A stretch of 64,000 nucleotides of DNA from assembly GCA_937879855.1 (NCBI GenBank), contig CALFMO010000005.1:124001-188000 (forward strand), given 5' to 3'. Below the pieces are notes generated by a model, which was not told the origin of the DNA, did not search any database, and saw only the letters and a list, made by a program, of their open reading frames with translations. Positions 1-9,423 of the stretch are shown in pieces. The first letter of the stretch is position 1. Every line of letters starts with the position of its first letter. This DNA is from an uncultured Acidobacteriaceae bacterium (GTDB lineage Bacteria > Acidobacteriota > Terriglobia > Terriglobales > Acidobacteriaceae). Made by a program: the position numbers and the translations under genes.

Positions 1-1
1 A

Positions 2-451
2 CTGGAACTTGGCCTGACAATCTTCACCGAAGCCATGGAAGCGCGGCGCGCCCTTGCCGAGATTGGTTCAGTGAAGAAACAACTTGCAGACGCTGAGCAG
101 AAGCTCGGAGACAAGAGTCAGGAACTGAAGCCGGCCCTGGCATATGCTCAAAAGGAAATCGCAAAGATTCTTTCAAACAAAGAGGGCGCTCAAGCGGCAG
201 GCCTGCAAGACGGATACGTCGAACTGGCTTCGTCACTGCGTGCTGTCGAAAGCGGAGATCGCGCCGTGCCGTCCCAGGCGACCGACGTCTATAAAGAGTC
301 CAGTCAACGAGTCAAAGAGGGAATGGAGGAGTGGAGCAAGTTCAAGCAAACGAAATTGCCTCAGCTAAATGAGAAGCTGCGTGAAGCAAGTCTGGCTCCG
401 ATCGCAATTTCAGGAGCCGAACAGGACGTGGAATATCTGATGTCAAACTGA
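2..451 (+). CDS. C-terminal end of a sortilin/VPS10-like BNR-repeat protein (5' truncated)
   Basis: The frame is open from the first base of the window and ends at 451, so only the last ~149 residues are visible. They form a charged, helical, coiled-coil-like tail (AEIGSVKKQLADAEQKL, then SSLRAVESGDRAVPSQATD and a WSKFK...LPQLNEKLRE segment). This pattern is what I know from the C-terminus of large exported BNR/VPS10 'glycosyl hydrolase' proteins common in Acidobacteriota, where the helical tail follows the beta-propellers. The propeller domain itself lies outside the window, so the family call rests on the tail alone. A 92-base gap separates it from the following GH51 gene, and an operator-like palindrome lies in that gap. 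Confidence 0.5.
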   Translation: MELGLTIFTEAMEARRALAEIGSVKKQLADAEQKLGDKSQELKPALAYAQKEIAKILSNKEGAQAAGLQDGYVELASSLRAVESGDRAVPSQATDVYKESSQRVKEGMEEWSKFKQTKLPQLNEKLREASLAPIAISGAEQDVEYLMSN

Positions 452-497
452 GAACAACTTGAAAGACGAGTTCCAGAAAAGTGTGGCGTCTTGCGTA

Positions 498-509
498 GCA
501 AACGTTTAC
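498..509. promoter_or_regulatory. LacI-type operator, site A (upstream of first GH51 gene)
   Basis: GCAAACGTTTAC, a near-palindrome with central CG, 34 bases before the GH51 start at 544. It differs by two bases from GTAAACGATTAC, which occurs three times elsewhere in the window. Confidence 0.6.
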
Positions 510-543
510 CATGGCCGCTGTCTCTCCCTGATGGAGCTCTCCC

Positions 544-2208
544 ATGATCGGACGCCGACAGTTTCTTCAGACAAGTCTCGCTGGAGCAGGAGCGGTTTTC
601 GCCGCTAGAACATCACTGCCCTTAGCTTGGGCGCAATCGGGTGCCGCTGACTCGCACATCGAGATACTTGCGAACGAGCCACTGGGAACCATTTCCCCCA
701 ACATCTACGGACACTTCGCCGAAAACTTAAGTGGCGTGGTTTACGACGGAATCTGGGTTGGGCCGAAATCCAAGGTGCCAAATGTCGATGGAATTCGCAA
801 AGAGCTCATCGACGAAATGCGGAAGATCAAGCCTCCGGTAGTGCGATTTCCCGGCGGTTGTTTCGCCGACAGTTATGACTGGCGCGATGGCGTTGGTCCC
901 GCGGACAAGCGGCCCAGGCGCACCAATTTTTGGGCGGAAGGCGAGGCTTCCACGGCTCCCGCGAGCCATCGCTACGATCCCAACGAATTTGGCACAAATG
1001 AATTTGCTCATTTCTGTCAACTCATCGGCGGTGAGCCATATCTGGCCGCGAATTTGCGCAGCCTGCCTGCCGAGGAATTGGATCGATGGGTGGAATACTG
1101 CAACTCCCCCGCGGGCAGTACCACGCTCGCCGACTTGCGCGCATCGGCCGGATTCAAAGAGCCCTTCAACGTGCGTTATTGGGGAGTGGGCAACGAGTCT
1201 TGGGGATGCGGAGGAAACTTTACTCCGCAGGAGTACGCTGCAGAATTCCGCCGCTTCACCACCTGGGTACCGCATTTCGGGCGGGAGTTGTCCTTTATTG
1301 CCTCCGGTCCGAATGTCGACAACTGGGCGTGGACTCGAGGTTTCTTCGAGGAGATTGCTCGCAAAGGCCGGGGCGAATTCCGCTCGGTGTATGGATGGGC
1401 TCTCCACCACTATGCATGGAACCTGAGCCGCGGGAAGACGCAGGACTGGAATCAGGGCAAAGGCGACGCTCTCCAGTTCGATGCCATCGACTGGTACGAA
1501 CTCCTGCGAGAAGGCGATCGCATGGAAGGATTAATCAATGGACATTGGCAGATTATGGGAGAGGAAGACCCGCAACATCGAGTGAAGTTGGTTGTCGATG
1601 AGTGGGGGCCCTGGTATCGCCCGGGCAGCGAGGCAACTGCCGGCGATCAACTGGAGCAGATGCCAACCTTGCGCGATGCGGTGTTTAGCGGAATGACGCT
1701 GGATACATTCAATCGCCATCCCGAGAAAGTTGCCATGGCGGCGTGCGCGCAACTGATCAATTGTTTGAACAGCCTGTATCTGGCGCATGAAGACCGGTTC
1801 GTGGTTACTCCTGTGGGTCACGTCTTTGCAATGTATGCCGCACACCAGGGTGGCCAAGCGCTTCGTACGAGCTTTTCCGCGCCCACGATTGACTACGATC
1901 GAGACGGCAAGCCTGCTTCTTTTTGGGGACTGAAGGGCTCGGCGTCATTGCGTGACAAGGAGCTTACGCTGACCGTCGTCAATCCTCATGTTAGTGAGTC
2001 CCGCGACACGCAGATTTCAGTGCGGGGAGCGAATTTCAAAAGCGCAGCGGCGACGGTTCTCACGAACGCCGACATCCATGCTCATAATACTTTTTCTCAG
2101 AAAGATGCGGTCACGCCGAAGCCGCAGAATGGGGACGTCAAGGGGGACATCTTGACCTTCCGTTTTCCCGCAGCTTCAGTGACGAAGCTGGCAATCCAGT
2201 TAGGCTGA
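544..2208 (+). CDS. Tat-exported alpha-L-arabinofuranosidase, GH51
   Basis: A 554-residue protein expected to remove terminal alpha-L-arabinofuranosyl groups from arabinan, arabinoxylan or arabinogalactan outside the cytoplasm. The N-terminus MIGRRQFLQT followed by an Ala-rich stretch ending near AWA is a twin-arginine signal. The (beta/alpha)8 catalytic domain shows the GH-A signatures: VRYWGVGNESW with acid/base Glu near residue 218, and KLVVDEWGPWY with nucleophile Glu near 353. IYGHFAENL and VVRFPGGCFADSYDWRDG are typical N-terminal GH51 motifs. A C-terminal beta domain follows from about 430. It shares the fold but not close sequence with the second GH51 gene at 4285, so the two may differ in substrate. 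An operator-like site lies just upstream. Family certain; exact linkage specificity unknown. Confidence 0.9.
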   Translation: MIGRRQFLQTSLAGAGAVFAARTSLPLAWAQSGAADSHIEILANEPLGTISPNIYGHFAENLSGVVYDGIWVGPKSKVPNVDGIRKELIDEMRKIKPPVVRFPGGCFADSYDWRDGVGPADKRPRRTNFWAEGEASTAPASHRYDPNEFGTNEFAHFCQLIGGEPYLAANLRSLPAEELDRWVEYCNSPAGSTTLADLRASAGFKEPFNVRYWGVGNESWGCGGNFTPQEYAAEFRRFTTWVPHFGRELSFIASGPNVDNWAWTRGFFEEIARKGRGEFRSVYGWALHHYAWNLSRGKTQDWNQGKGDALQFDAIDWYELLREGDRMEGLINGHWQIMGEEDPQHRVKLVVDEWGPWYRPGSEATAGDQLEQMPTLRDAVFSGMTLDTFNRHPEKVAMAACAQLINCLNSLYLAHEDRFVVTPVGHVFAMYAAHQGGQALRTSFSAPTIDYDRDGKPASFWGLKGSASLRDKELTLTVVNPHVSESRDTQISVRGANFKSAAATVLTNADIHAHNTFSQKDAVTPKPQNGDVKGDILTFRFPAASVTKLAIQLG

Positions 2209-2403
2209 CGGCAAAACACTGATCAGACTCGACGGCGCAACCCGCTAGCATCTCGTCGACAGACGCTCGGTGCGCGGACGGGATTCAGTAGAGTCAGCAC
2301 GCTGGAAATGTAGCAAGAACAAATAACCTTCCTCTCACCGAGCGGCGGCACTAGAATGGGGCCATCCGCCCTGATCCGAACTGGCCGACTTTCCAGGTGT
2401 CTT

Positions 2404-4122
2404 ATGACGGTAAGCCACATCAAGACGGCGAGTGTGCAGCAGGGGGAGGGATTGAAAGCGTTTCTGGCGGCGCGCGATTTTCTTTTGCAGCACCGCGAAG
2501 ACTACGAAACAGCCTACCGCGATTTCAGTTGGCCCCAGCTCAATAAGTTCAACTGGGCGCTCGATCACTTCGATACCTATGCTCGTGGCAACAACAAGCC
2601 GGCGCTATGGATCGTGGACGAAAACGCGCCCGAAGTGAAGCTAGGCTTCGCCGAGATGTCACGCCGATCCAATCAGGTGGCGAACTTCTTGCGCCACCAA
2701 GGCGTGCGACGCGGTGACCGCATCATCGTCCAACTTCCCAACCTGGTTGCGATTTGGGAAATCATGCTCGCGGCGCTCAAGTTAGGCGCCATTGTTATAC
2801 CCGCCGCCACGCTGCTCACACCCGACGATTTGCGCGACCGACTCGATCGCGGCAAAGCGCGGCATGTGATCACGCTGCCCGGCCTTGCCAAGAAGTTCGC
2901 CGCACTCCCTGGCAATTACACTCGCATAGTCGTCGGCGGAGACGAAGCGGGCTGGATATCTTATGCGCGAGCGTACGAGCAGAGCCCCGACTTCACTCCC
3001 GACGGCGAGACCAATGCTACCGATCCGTTCATGTTGTATTTCACTTCGGGTACGACTGCGCTGCCCAAACTGGTCCTGCATACTCATCAAAGCTATCCCG
3101 TCGGCCACCTCGCTACCATGTACTGGATTGGCATTCGGCCCGACGACATCCACTTGAACATCAGCACTCCGGGGTGGGCCAAGCACGCCTGGAGTAGTTT
3201 CTTCGCGCCATGGAACGCAGGGGCAACCATCTTCGTGCATAACTACGAACGCTTCAACGCGAGGCGCACTCTCGAAGTCGCGGCCCGCTGCGGCGTTACT
3301 ACAATGTGTGCGCCACCCACCGTTTGGCGGCTGTTCATCCTGGAGGACTTGAAGTCATTCCCACTGAAGTTTAAAGAGTTGGCAAGCGCCGGAGAACCGC
3401 TCAACCCGGAGGTGATCGAGCAAGTGCGAGCTGCATGGAATATCACCATCCGCGATGGGTTTGGCCAGACCGAAAACGTTCTGCTGCTCGGCAATTTTCC
3501 TGGACAGACGGTAAAACCCGGCGCTGTAGGCAAGCCCTCGCCCGGTCATCGCGTGGTGCTGCTCGATAGTGAGGGCAAAGAATCCGATGACGGCGAGATT
3601 TCGGTGGAGTGCGATCCCAAGCCCATCAGCCTGATGGCAGGCTACATCGATGACGAAGAGCGTACGGCAAAATGTTTTGCAGAAGGTTATTACCGTACCG
3701 GCGATGTGGCTCGCCGCGATGCCGACGGTTACTTCACTTACATTGGGCGCGCCGACGACGTATTCAAGAGTTCCGACTATCGCCTCAGCCCGTTTGAATT
3801 GGAAAGCGCGCTCATCGAACATCACTGCGTCGCCGAAGCGGCGGTTGTGCCCAGTCCGGACGCTATCCGCTGGCACGTGCCCAAGGCATTCATTACCCTA
3901 AAGCCTGGTTTTCAGGCATCAGAGGAGATGGCCCGCGAAATTTTTAAGTTCATTCGCGCCCGTCTCGGTCCATATAAGCGGATCCGCAGGATCGAATTCT
4001 CCGAATTGCCCAAAACCATCTCGGGCAAGATTCGACGCGTGCAGTTACGCGGTATCGAGTTGAAGTCCGGCGAAGGCCGTCGTCCCGGCGAGTATTGGGA
4101 AGATGACTTCCCTGACCTCTAG
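2404..4122 (+). CDS. AMP-forming acyl-CoA synthetase
   Basis: About 572 residues of the acyl/aryl adenylate-forming ligase family: carboxylate + ATP + CoA to acyl-CoA + AMP + PPi, in the cytoplasm. Visible motifs are the P-loop-like FTSGTTALPKLV, the YRTGDVARRDADGYFTYIGRADD hinge region (A8 area) split here only for description, and the C-terminal PKTISGKIRR carrying the catalytic lysine. The overall form resembles the acetyl-/medium-chain (ACSM-like) or benzoate-CoA-ligase branch; the acyl substrate cannot be read from sequence. I prefer the ATG at 2404, with an AGG about 9 bases upstream, over the in-frame ATG at 2356, which adds a basic 16-residue stretch not expected in the family. It lies between two GH51 genes but has no operator-like site of its own. 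Confidence 0.85.
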   Translation: MTVSHIKTASVQQGEGLKAFLAARDFLLQHREDYETAYRDFSWPQLNKFNWALDHFDTYARGNNKPALWIVDENAPEVKLGFAEMSRRSNQVANFLRHQGVRRGDRIIVQLPNLVAIWEIMLAALKLGAIVIPAATLLTPDDLRDRLDRGKARHVITLPGLAKKFAALPGNYTRIVVGGDEAGWISYARAYEQSPDFTPDGETNATDPFMLYFTSGTTALPKLVLHTHQSYPVGHLATMYWIGIRPDDIHLNISTPGWAKHAWSSFFAPWNAGATIFVHNYERFNARRTLEVAARCGVTTMCAPPTVWRLFILEDLKSFPLKFKELASAGEPLNPEVIEQVRAAWNITIRDGFGQTENVLLLGNFPGQTVKPGAVGKPSPGHRVVLLDSEGKESDDGEISVECDPKPISLMAGYIDDEERTAKCFAEGYYRTGDVARRDADGYFTYIGRADDVFKSSDYRLSPFELESALIEHHCVAEAAVVPSPDAIRWHVPKAFITLKPGFQASEEMAREIFKFIRARLGPYKRIRRIEFSELPKTISGKIRRVQLRGIELKSGEGRRPGEYWEDDFPDL

Positions 4123-4181
4123 GACGCTACGGTTGATCAGTCGAGACGAGAACAATCGCTCTCGGCCTAAGCGCATTCCTC

Positions 4182-4210
4182 TTGCCCCTAAGCTCCCAAA
4201 GTCGTATATT
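4182..4210 (+). promoter_or_regulatory. sigma-70-like promoter of second GH51 gene
   Basis: -35 TTGCCC (4182-4187), 17-base spacer, -10 TATATT (4205-4210). The operator-like palindrome starts 13 bases further on, where a repressor would block early transcription. Confidence 0.5.
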
Positions 4211-4223
4211 GATGCGGCTCCAA

Positions 4224-4235
4224 GTAATCGTTTAC
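4224..4235. promoter_or_regulatory. LacI-type operator, site B (upstream of second GH51 gene)
   Basis: GTAATCGTTTAC, the exact reverse complement of the site in front of lacI (53879-53890) and identical to the site at 20371. It lies within a 14-base near-palindrome, AGTAATCGTTTACT (4223-4236). Confidence 0.75.
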
Positions 4236-4284
4236 TCAAAATTCCTAGGCGAGGCCGACGCTTGGCCCCTGGAGGGTGAAAACT

Positions 4285-5895
4285 ATGTCATCGAGACGTC
4301 AGTTTTTGCAGCAGGCTTCTACCGCCGCTTTAGCTTTTTCTTCCAGCACACTCTTCGGGCGCTTTGCCTCGGCGCAGGCGGCGTCCACCGCAGATCAAAC
4401 CGTCCGCATTTTTGTGGATAGCCGCCGAAGCATTTCTCCGTTGGATCGAAACTTGTTCGGCTCCTTTCTGGAGCACCTGGGACGCGCGATTTACGAGGGT
4501 ATCTACGATCCCGGCTCGAAATTGTCCGACTCGAATGGCTTCCGCAAAGACGTGATGCAGGAGGTGCATTCACTCGGGGTTCCAATCATTCGATACCCGG
4601 GCGGTAATTTTGTCTCCGGCTATAACTGGCTGGACGGCGTAGGTCCGAAGCAGGACCGCCCGAAGGTGTTCGACAAAGCCTGGGATTCTGTGAACTCGAA
4701 TCAGTTTGGTACCAACGAGTACATGCAGTGGTGCAAGGCGGTAGGAACGCTGCCCCTGATGGGCCTCAATCTCGGAACCGGAACTCCGGAGCAGGCTGCC
4801 GCGCTCCTGGAATACTGCAATGTTGACCAGGGAACGCAGTGGAGCAACTTGCGGCGGAAGCACGGCTATGCCGAGCCCTACAACGTGAAGAACTGGTGTC
4901 TGGGAAATGAAATGGATGGGCCGTGGCAGATCGGGCACATGACCGCAACCGAATATGGCATGAAGGCCCAGGATTCGGCGCGGCAGATGCGTTATGTGGA
5001 TCGGTCGGTGCAGTTAATCGCATGCGGCTCCAGCGGTCCGTTTATGCCTACTTACTTGGAGTGGGACCGCGAAGTCTTGGAGCAGTGCTATGAACTTGTA
5101 GACGGCCTCTCGTTGCATCGGTATCTGGGCAACAATGAGGAAACGGGGGAGGACAGCGCAAAGTATCTGGCCATGAACTTGACCATGGATCGCCAAATTG
5201 CCGAGACGCTGGCGGTTTGCGACCTGGTGCGTGGGCACAAGCGATCGCCCAAGAAACTCTGGTTGTCGTTCGATGAATGGAACGTCTGGTATCGTGCGCG
5301 TAGTGGAGACGCGGTGAACGGGCATCGGAAAGAGGCGGCGCATCTCCTGGAAGAAATCTACGACCTGGAGGATGCGCTGCTGGTCGGCGGCATGCTCAAC
5401 ACCCTGATGCGGAATGCGGATCGAGTAAAGGTCGCCTGCCTGGCGCAACTGATCAATGTCATCGCGCCGATCATGACCAACGAAAACGGGCTATTCCGCC
5501 AGACGATTTATTATCCGTACGCCTGGGCGCTGCAATACGCGCATGGGCGTGTGCTCAATGTGTTGGTCGAAGCACCCACTTACGATGTGAAGGGGCTGGA
5601 TGCAGTGCCGTACGTCGATGTGGTCGCGACCACGGAGGATGGCAAGACTTCACTGTTTATTCTCAACCGCGACCTTTCGAAAGCTCACGCCATAGAGGTG
5701 GTCTGGGAAGACCAACCGCAGAGCCGCGTTTTGGCTTCGCAAGTATTGACTGGAAACGACCTGAAAGCGGTGAACGGTTTCGATGCGCCGGAGCGAGTGA
5801 AGCCGCAGCCCTTCGACAAACCTTCCACGGCCAACGGGCGCACTCGGTTCGAAGTTCCGGCGCGCTCCTACACAGTGATTCAGTGGGCCACGTAA
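4285..5895 (+). CDS. Tat-exported alpha-L-arabinofuranosidase, GH51 (second copy)
   Basis: A 536-residue GH51 enzyme of the classic bacterial Abf type, but with an export signal: MSSRRQFLQQ then an Ala/Ser-rich stretch to FASAQA. The ATG at 4285 is chosen over the GTG at 4276 because GGAGGG (4271-4276) sits 8 bases before it. Catalytic features: NWCLGNEMDGPWQ with acid/base Glu near 209, and LWLSFDEWNVWY with nucleophile Glu near 331; DRNLFGSFLEHLGRAIYEGIY and IIRYPGGNFVSGYNWLDG are diagnostic of Abf-type GH51. Most relatives I know of this branch are cytoplasmic, so Tat export is notable. It has its own promoter and one of the three identical operator sites. Confidence 0.92.
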   Translation: MSSRRQFLQQASTAALAFSSSTLFGRFASAQAASTADQTVRIFVDSRRSISPLDRNLFGSFLEHLGRAIYEGIYDPGSKLSDSNGFRKDVMQEVHSLGVPIIRYPGGNFVSGYNWLDGVGPKQDRPKVFDKAWDSVNSNQFGTNEYMQWCKAVGTLPLMGLNLGTGTPEQAAALLEYCNVDQGTQWSNLRRKHGYAEPYNVKNWCLGNEMDGPWQIGHMTATEYGMKAQDSARQMRYVDRSVQLIACGSSGPFMPTYLEWDREVLEQCYELVDGLSLHRYLGNNEETGEDSAKYLAMNLTMDRQIAETLAVCDLVRGHKRSPKKLWLSFDEWNVWYRARSGDAVNGHRKEAAHLLEEIYDLEDALLVGGMLNTLMRNADRVKVACLAQLINVIAPIMTNENGLFRQTIYYPYAWALQYAHGRVLNVLVEAPTYDVKGLDAVPYVDVVATTEDGKTSLFILNRDLSKAHAIEVVWEDQPQSRVLASQVLTGNDLKAVNGFDAPERVKPQPFDKPSTANGRTRFEVPARSYTVIQWAT

Positions 5896-5946
5896 GAAAA
5901 AGGATGAATGGGGCGGTGCGCCACGGTTGCACACCGCGTCTTTTTC
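5896..5946. terminator. possible bidirectional terminator between convergent genes
   Basis: GAAAAAG (5896-5902) can pair with CTTTTTC (5940-5946), and inside them GCGGTG (5913-5918) pairs with CACCGC (5932-5937). It lies at the junction of a rightward and a leftward gene. Stems are short, so this is tentative. Confidence 0.3.
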
Positions 5947-7669
5947 AGACTTTCTTGCCGCTACCTTCGGTTAGGGTCGTGTATTTGTCGATGGGAAGAT
6001 CGGTGAATCGTTCCACGCGTCCGCTGGGCATAGGCCATTTGATTTCCACCCAGTCAATTTTCGGACGAGCGCCGATGCCGAGAACGACGCGCGGGTCATG
6101 CGATGCCAAATAGCTCCCGCCGCCGGTTTTGAAGATCGATCGTTTCAAGTCTCCCGCCTGCCATGTGATCGCCGCTCCGATGGCATCAGGGTTAGCCTGC
6201 TTCGCCACGAGTTTCAGTCCCAGCCAGTGATTGTGCCTTCCGGCATTGTTTTTCACCAACAAAGGGGCGCCGTTATTGATCGCGACGAGAACGTCCAAGG
6301 CTCCATCGTTGTTGAAATCACCAACCGCCATTCCCCGCGATGCATAGGGCTTTGTGAAGACGGGACCACTGGAAGCGGAAATATTTTCAAATCGTTTCCC
6401 GTTGCCGCGAAACAGCAACATCGGCTCGTAATACTTTACCTCCGAGGAGTGCTCTTCGATTCTGTCGTCGGGGTGGCCATTGGCAAGAAAGAGGTCGGGA
6501 TTGCCGTCATTGTCGTAGTCGAAGTACCTTACTCCCCATCCGCTCATCAGGCGGGTCACGCTTCCGATTCCATTAGGAATGGCCATGTCGTCAAAAGTTT
6601 CGTCGTGATTGTTGTGGTAGAGGGAATACATCTCGCGATCCACGTTGGTGACGAAAAGGTCGATCCAGCCATCCTGGTCGTAATCGGCGGCGTCCACGCC
6701 CATGCCGGACCGCGCGTGGCCTTCTGCGCTGTAGCCGACGTTCGCTGGAAAGCCAGCCTCCTCAAATTTGCCACTGCCTCGGTTGAGGAAAAGGAAATTC
6801 GCGACCGTGTCGTTGGCAACAAAGAGATCCATCCGGCCGTCGTTGTTAACATCGCAAGCGACCACGCCCCACGCCTTGCCTAGGGATTTTCCGATGCCTG
6901 ACTCCTGGCTCACGTCAGTGAAAGTGCCGTCGCCGTTGTTGTGGAACAGACAGCTCGGCATGGGATCGTAAACGCTGGGGATGCAGTAGTAACGTTCGCC
7001 TTTTTGCTGGTTGCCGCAGAATCTATTCTTGGACTTATCAAAATCCACGAACTTGCAAATAAAAAGGTCAAGTTTGCCGTCGTTGTCATAGTCGAACCAC
7101 ACCGCGCTCGAGGCCCAGCCAATCGTGGGCAGCCCGGCCTTACGGGTCACGTCCGTAAACGTTCCATTTCCATTGTTGTGGTAGAGAATGACACCGTTGT
7201 ATTGCGTAACGAGGAGGTCTGGGAAGCCGTCGCCGTCAAAGTCGCCGACCGCAATACCCATCCCGTAGCCACCACCCGGAACGCCGGCCTTTTCGGTTAC
7301 ATCAGTAAAGGTGCCGTTCCGGTTGTTGTGATAGAGCGCGTTGCGAAGGGGGGGATTCGGATCCAGGAAATCACATTTCCCGCTGTTGACCAGATAAATG
7401 TCCATCCACCCGTCGTTGTCGTAATCGATGAATCCACAACCGGCTCCAACCGTCTCCGGGAGGTACATTTCTGGCGAGCGCCCGTTGCGGTGGACCCAGG
7501 TTATCCCGGTTACTTCTGGAGGGAGGAGTTCAAAAGGGAATTCAGGAGGTGCTGCGCCTAACGGCCAAAGCCGAGGCAAACCGGGCAGAGCGGAGGCGGC
7601 TAGGAGGGCACTCACGCGCCTCAGGAAGTTCCGGCGGGTGCCAAAATAGCCACTTTTTCCGTGGATCAT
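5945..7669 (-). CDS. Tat-exported FG-GAP / ASPIC-UnbV (CRTAC1-like) protein 1
   Basis: A ~574-residue extracytoplasmic beta-propeller-like protein. The ATG at 7669 gives [19 protein letters not shown], a Tat signal; a GTG at 7696 is the alternative start. Seven calcium-loop FG-GAP motifs of the form DxDxDGxxDxxxxN are spread along the chain (for example [46 protein letters not shown]). The last ~100 residues are the ASPIC/UnbV domain (NHWLGLKL, then DAIGA and [10 protein letters not shown]). Function of the family in bacteria is unknown; CRTAC1 in animals is extracellular. It diverges from the TPR-ASPIC operon starting at 7872. No LacI-type operator is seen in front of it, unlike ASPIC copy 3. 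Confidence 0.88.
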   Translation of the reverse strand: MIHGKSGYFGTRRNFLRRVSALLAASALPGLPRLWPLGAAPPEFPFELLPPEVTGITWVHRNGRSPEMYLPETVGAGCGFIDYDNDGWMDIYLVNSGKCDFLDPNPPLRNALYHNNRNGTFTDVTEKAGVPGGGYGMGIAVGDFDGDGFPDLLVTQYNGVILYHNNGNGTFTDVTRKAGLPTIGWASSAVWFDYDNDGKLDLFICKFVDFDKSKNRFCGNQQKGERYYCIPSVYDPMPSCLFHNNGDGTFTDVSQESGIGKSLGKAWGVVACDVNNDGRMDLFVANDTVANFLFLNRGSGKFEEAGFPANVGYSAEGHARSGMGVDAADYDQDGWIDLFVTNVDREMYSLYHNNHDETFDDMAIPNGIGSVTRLMSGWGVRYFDYDNDGNPDLFLANGHPDDRIEEHSSEVKYYEPMLLFRGNGKRFENISASSGPVFTKPYASRGMAVGDFNNDGALDVLVAINNGAPLLVKNNAGRHNHWLGLKLVAKQANPDAIGAAITWQAGDLKRSIFKTGGGSYLASHDPRVVLGIGARPKIDWVEIKWPMPSGRVERFTDLPIDKYTTLTEGSGKKV

Positions 7670-7797
7670 GAAAGCTGCGCTTGCCCCCAAAAACACCGCG
7701 ATTGCTAATGTAGAACGATTCGCCTCTGGATGAATCTACACCTGCGGAACGCTGGGTCACAAGGGACAATCCCCCTGTATTTTCGCGGGTTTGCGCA

Positions 7798-7826
7798 TTG
7801 CGCGGGTCGAGCGGCGATGCTATAAA
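7798..7826 (+). promoter_or_regulatory. sigma-70-like promoter of the TPR-ASPIC operon
   Basis: -35 TTGCGC (7798-7803), 17-base spacer, -10 TATAAA (7821-7826), 45 bases before the TPR start codon at 7872. Confidence 0.45.
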
Positions 7827-7871
7827 AGACAAAGATCTGGCCGGGCGCCATATTCGCCCGACACCCACCCT

Positions 7872-9416
7872 ATGCAGGTAAGCGACAACTGGCGCACGTT
7901 CTTGGTTCTGTGTGTCCTTGCAGCCACCGCCTGTGCTCAGATTAGTCACATTGAGACTGCTACTCAGTCGTTGAACGATGGCGATACGGTGCAAGCCGAG
8001 GCCGAGGCTCGCAAAGCGATGCAGATTCCACCGACACGCGCGCTGGCGCTGGCCATGCTCGGAACCATCCGCTTGCAGCAGGGAAGAACTGAGGAGAGCA
8101 CGAAGTTTCTGGTACAAGCCCTCGCCCTGAATCCCAAGCTGGTGGGCGCTCGCACGACGTTGGGGAATGCCTACGCATTCGGCGGTAAGCCAGATTTGGC
8201 CGCGAAATGCTTTCGAGAGGTGCTGAAGGTCGACCCACGCAATTTTAACGCTCGCTTCGATCTCTTCAAACTGGAGGCCTCCCGGCGAAATTTCCAGCAG
8301 TCCCTGGATCTAGCCGTAAGAATCATGCCTCAACTATTCGAATCGGATGAGGCGATGGTGGTCCTTGCCTCCGATTATGGCGCCCTTGGAAAGAGACATG
8401 AGTTAGAGGATCTCGTCGCTCACTGGGAACAGTTGCCAGATCCGTCGGACGAAGCAGCGCTCGATTTCGGGACCACGCTGCTGATGTACGGGCTGAGGGA
8501 TGAGGCCACAAGAGTGTTCCAGGATGAAGAGACTCGACTCGATGCTCGTCCGACGCCGAGCATTGCTCTCAGACTGGGGAATGCTTTTCTGAGTCTGGGC
8601 CTTCTCGACCGGGCTGAGAAGAGTACACAACTTGCTTTGTCGCTAGTTCCCGACTGCATCGCGTGTTATCAGACTCTGGCGCAGATTGCAGATCGTCAGG
8701 ACAACAGTGAAAAGGCCCTGGCATATCTGGTTGCCGCCAAGAAGCGGGCCCCCGAGGACCCGGAGGTTCTCTTCGAGTTCGGCAAAGTGTGTCTGGAGAG
8801 AAACCTCGTTGACGACGCTTTTTCTGCGCTCTCTAAGGCTGCGGAGTTGCAGCCTGACAATGACTCGTATGTTTACGTTTTGGGCTCCGCCAACGTTGCC
8901 AGCGGCCATCTGCCAGATGCTCTTGCGCTCTTTCAGCGCCTTCTGCAGAAGCACCCTCACGATGCGATCCTCACCTATGCGATTGGCGCCGTCTACTACC
9001 TTCAGGGCAAGTACAGCGAGGCTGAGGCTTCGCTGAAGCAGAGCCTGGCAGCTCAGCCGAATCAGGTCGCGGCTTCCTACTATCTAGGTCTGACTTACGA
9101 CGCGATTGGAGACGATGACCGTGCAATCCCGGTCTTCCGGGAATTGCTCAAGAGCAATCCGAAGCATGCGCCGTCGTGCGTGAAATTAGGCGGCATACTG
9201 TTGAGAGCGCACCAGTATGATGACGCACGAGAGAATCTGGAGCGCGCCGTTTCTCTCGATCCGGATTCAGTAGAAGCACATTATCAGCTGGGGCTTTTGC
9301 TTCGCCGCCTGGGGAAGTCTGCTGAGTCGGAGAGCGAGTTCGCGGAGTCGCGTAAGTTGGAGGCGGCGCAGCGCGCGCAAAAGGACATGCGTCTACGCCT
9401 GTTACTGCCTGATTGA
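7872..9416 (+). CDS. secreted TPR-repeat protein 1
   Basis: About 514 residues. The ATG at 7872 is chosen because it opens directly into an export signal (RTFLVLCVLAATACAQ); an in-frame start at 7791 would bury it. A Cys at the end of the hydrophobic stretch leaves a lipoprotein possible, but the lipobox is weak. The rest is an array of tetratricopeptide repeats, such as ALAMLGTIRLQQGRTEEST and AHYQLGLLLRRLGKSAESE near the C-terminus. TPRs make protein-protein scaffolds; no catalytic motif is seen. Only 7 bases separate it from the following ASPIC/UnbV gene, so the two are almost certainly co-transcribed and probably act together in the periplasm or on the surface. Confidence 0.85.
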   Translation: MQVSDNWRTFLVLCVLAATACAQISHIETATQSLNDGDTVQAEAEARKAMQIPPTRALALAMLGTIRLQQGRTEESTKFLVQALALNPKLVGARTTLGNAYAFGGKPDLAAKCFREVLKVDPRNFNARFDLFKLEASRRNFQQSLDLAVRIMPQLFESDEAMVVLASDYGALGKRHELEDLVAHWEQLPDPSDEAALDFGTTLLMYGLRDEATRVFQDEETRLDARPTPSIALRLGNAFLSLGLLDRAEKSTQLALSLVPDCIACYQTLAQIADRQDNSEKALAYLVAAKKRAPEDPEVLFEFGKVCLERNLVDDAFSALSKAAELQPDNDSYVYVLGSANVASGHLPDALALFQRLLQKHPHDAILTYAIGAVYYLQGKYSEAEASLKQSLAAQPNQVAASYYLGLTYDAIGDDDRAIPVFRELLKSNPKHAPSCVKLGGILLRAHQYDDARENLERAVSLDPDSVEAHYQLGLLLRRLGKSAESESEFAESRKLEAAQRAQKDMRLRLLLPD

Positions 9417-9423
9417 ACCCAAG

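Noticed and set aside
2356..2403. Earlier ATG for the acyl-CoA synthetase
   Set aside because: No ribosome site; adds a basic stretch not typical of the family. 2404 is preferred, though not proven.
7711..7722. TAGAACGATTCG as an operator in front of ASPIC copy 1
   Set aside because: Only 7 of 12 bases match the consensus and the outer arms are lost.
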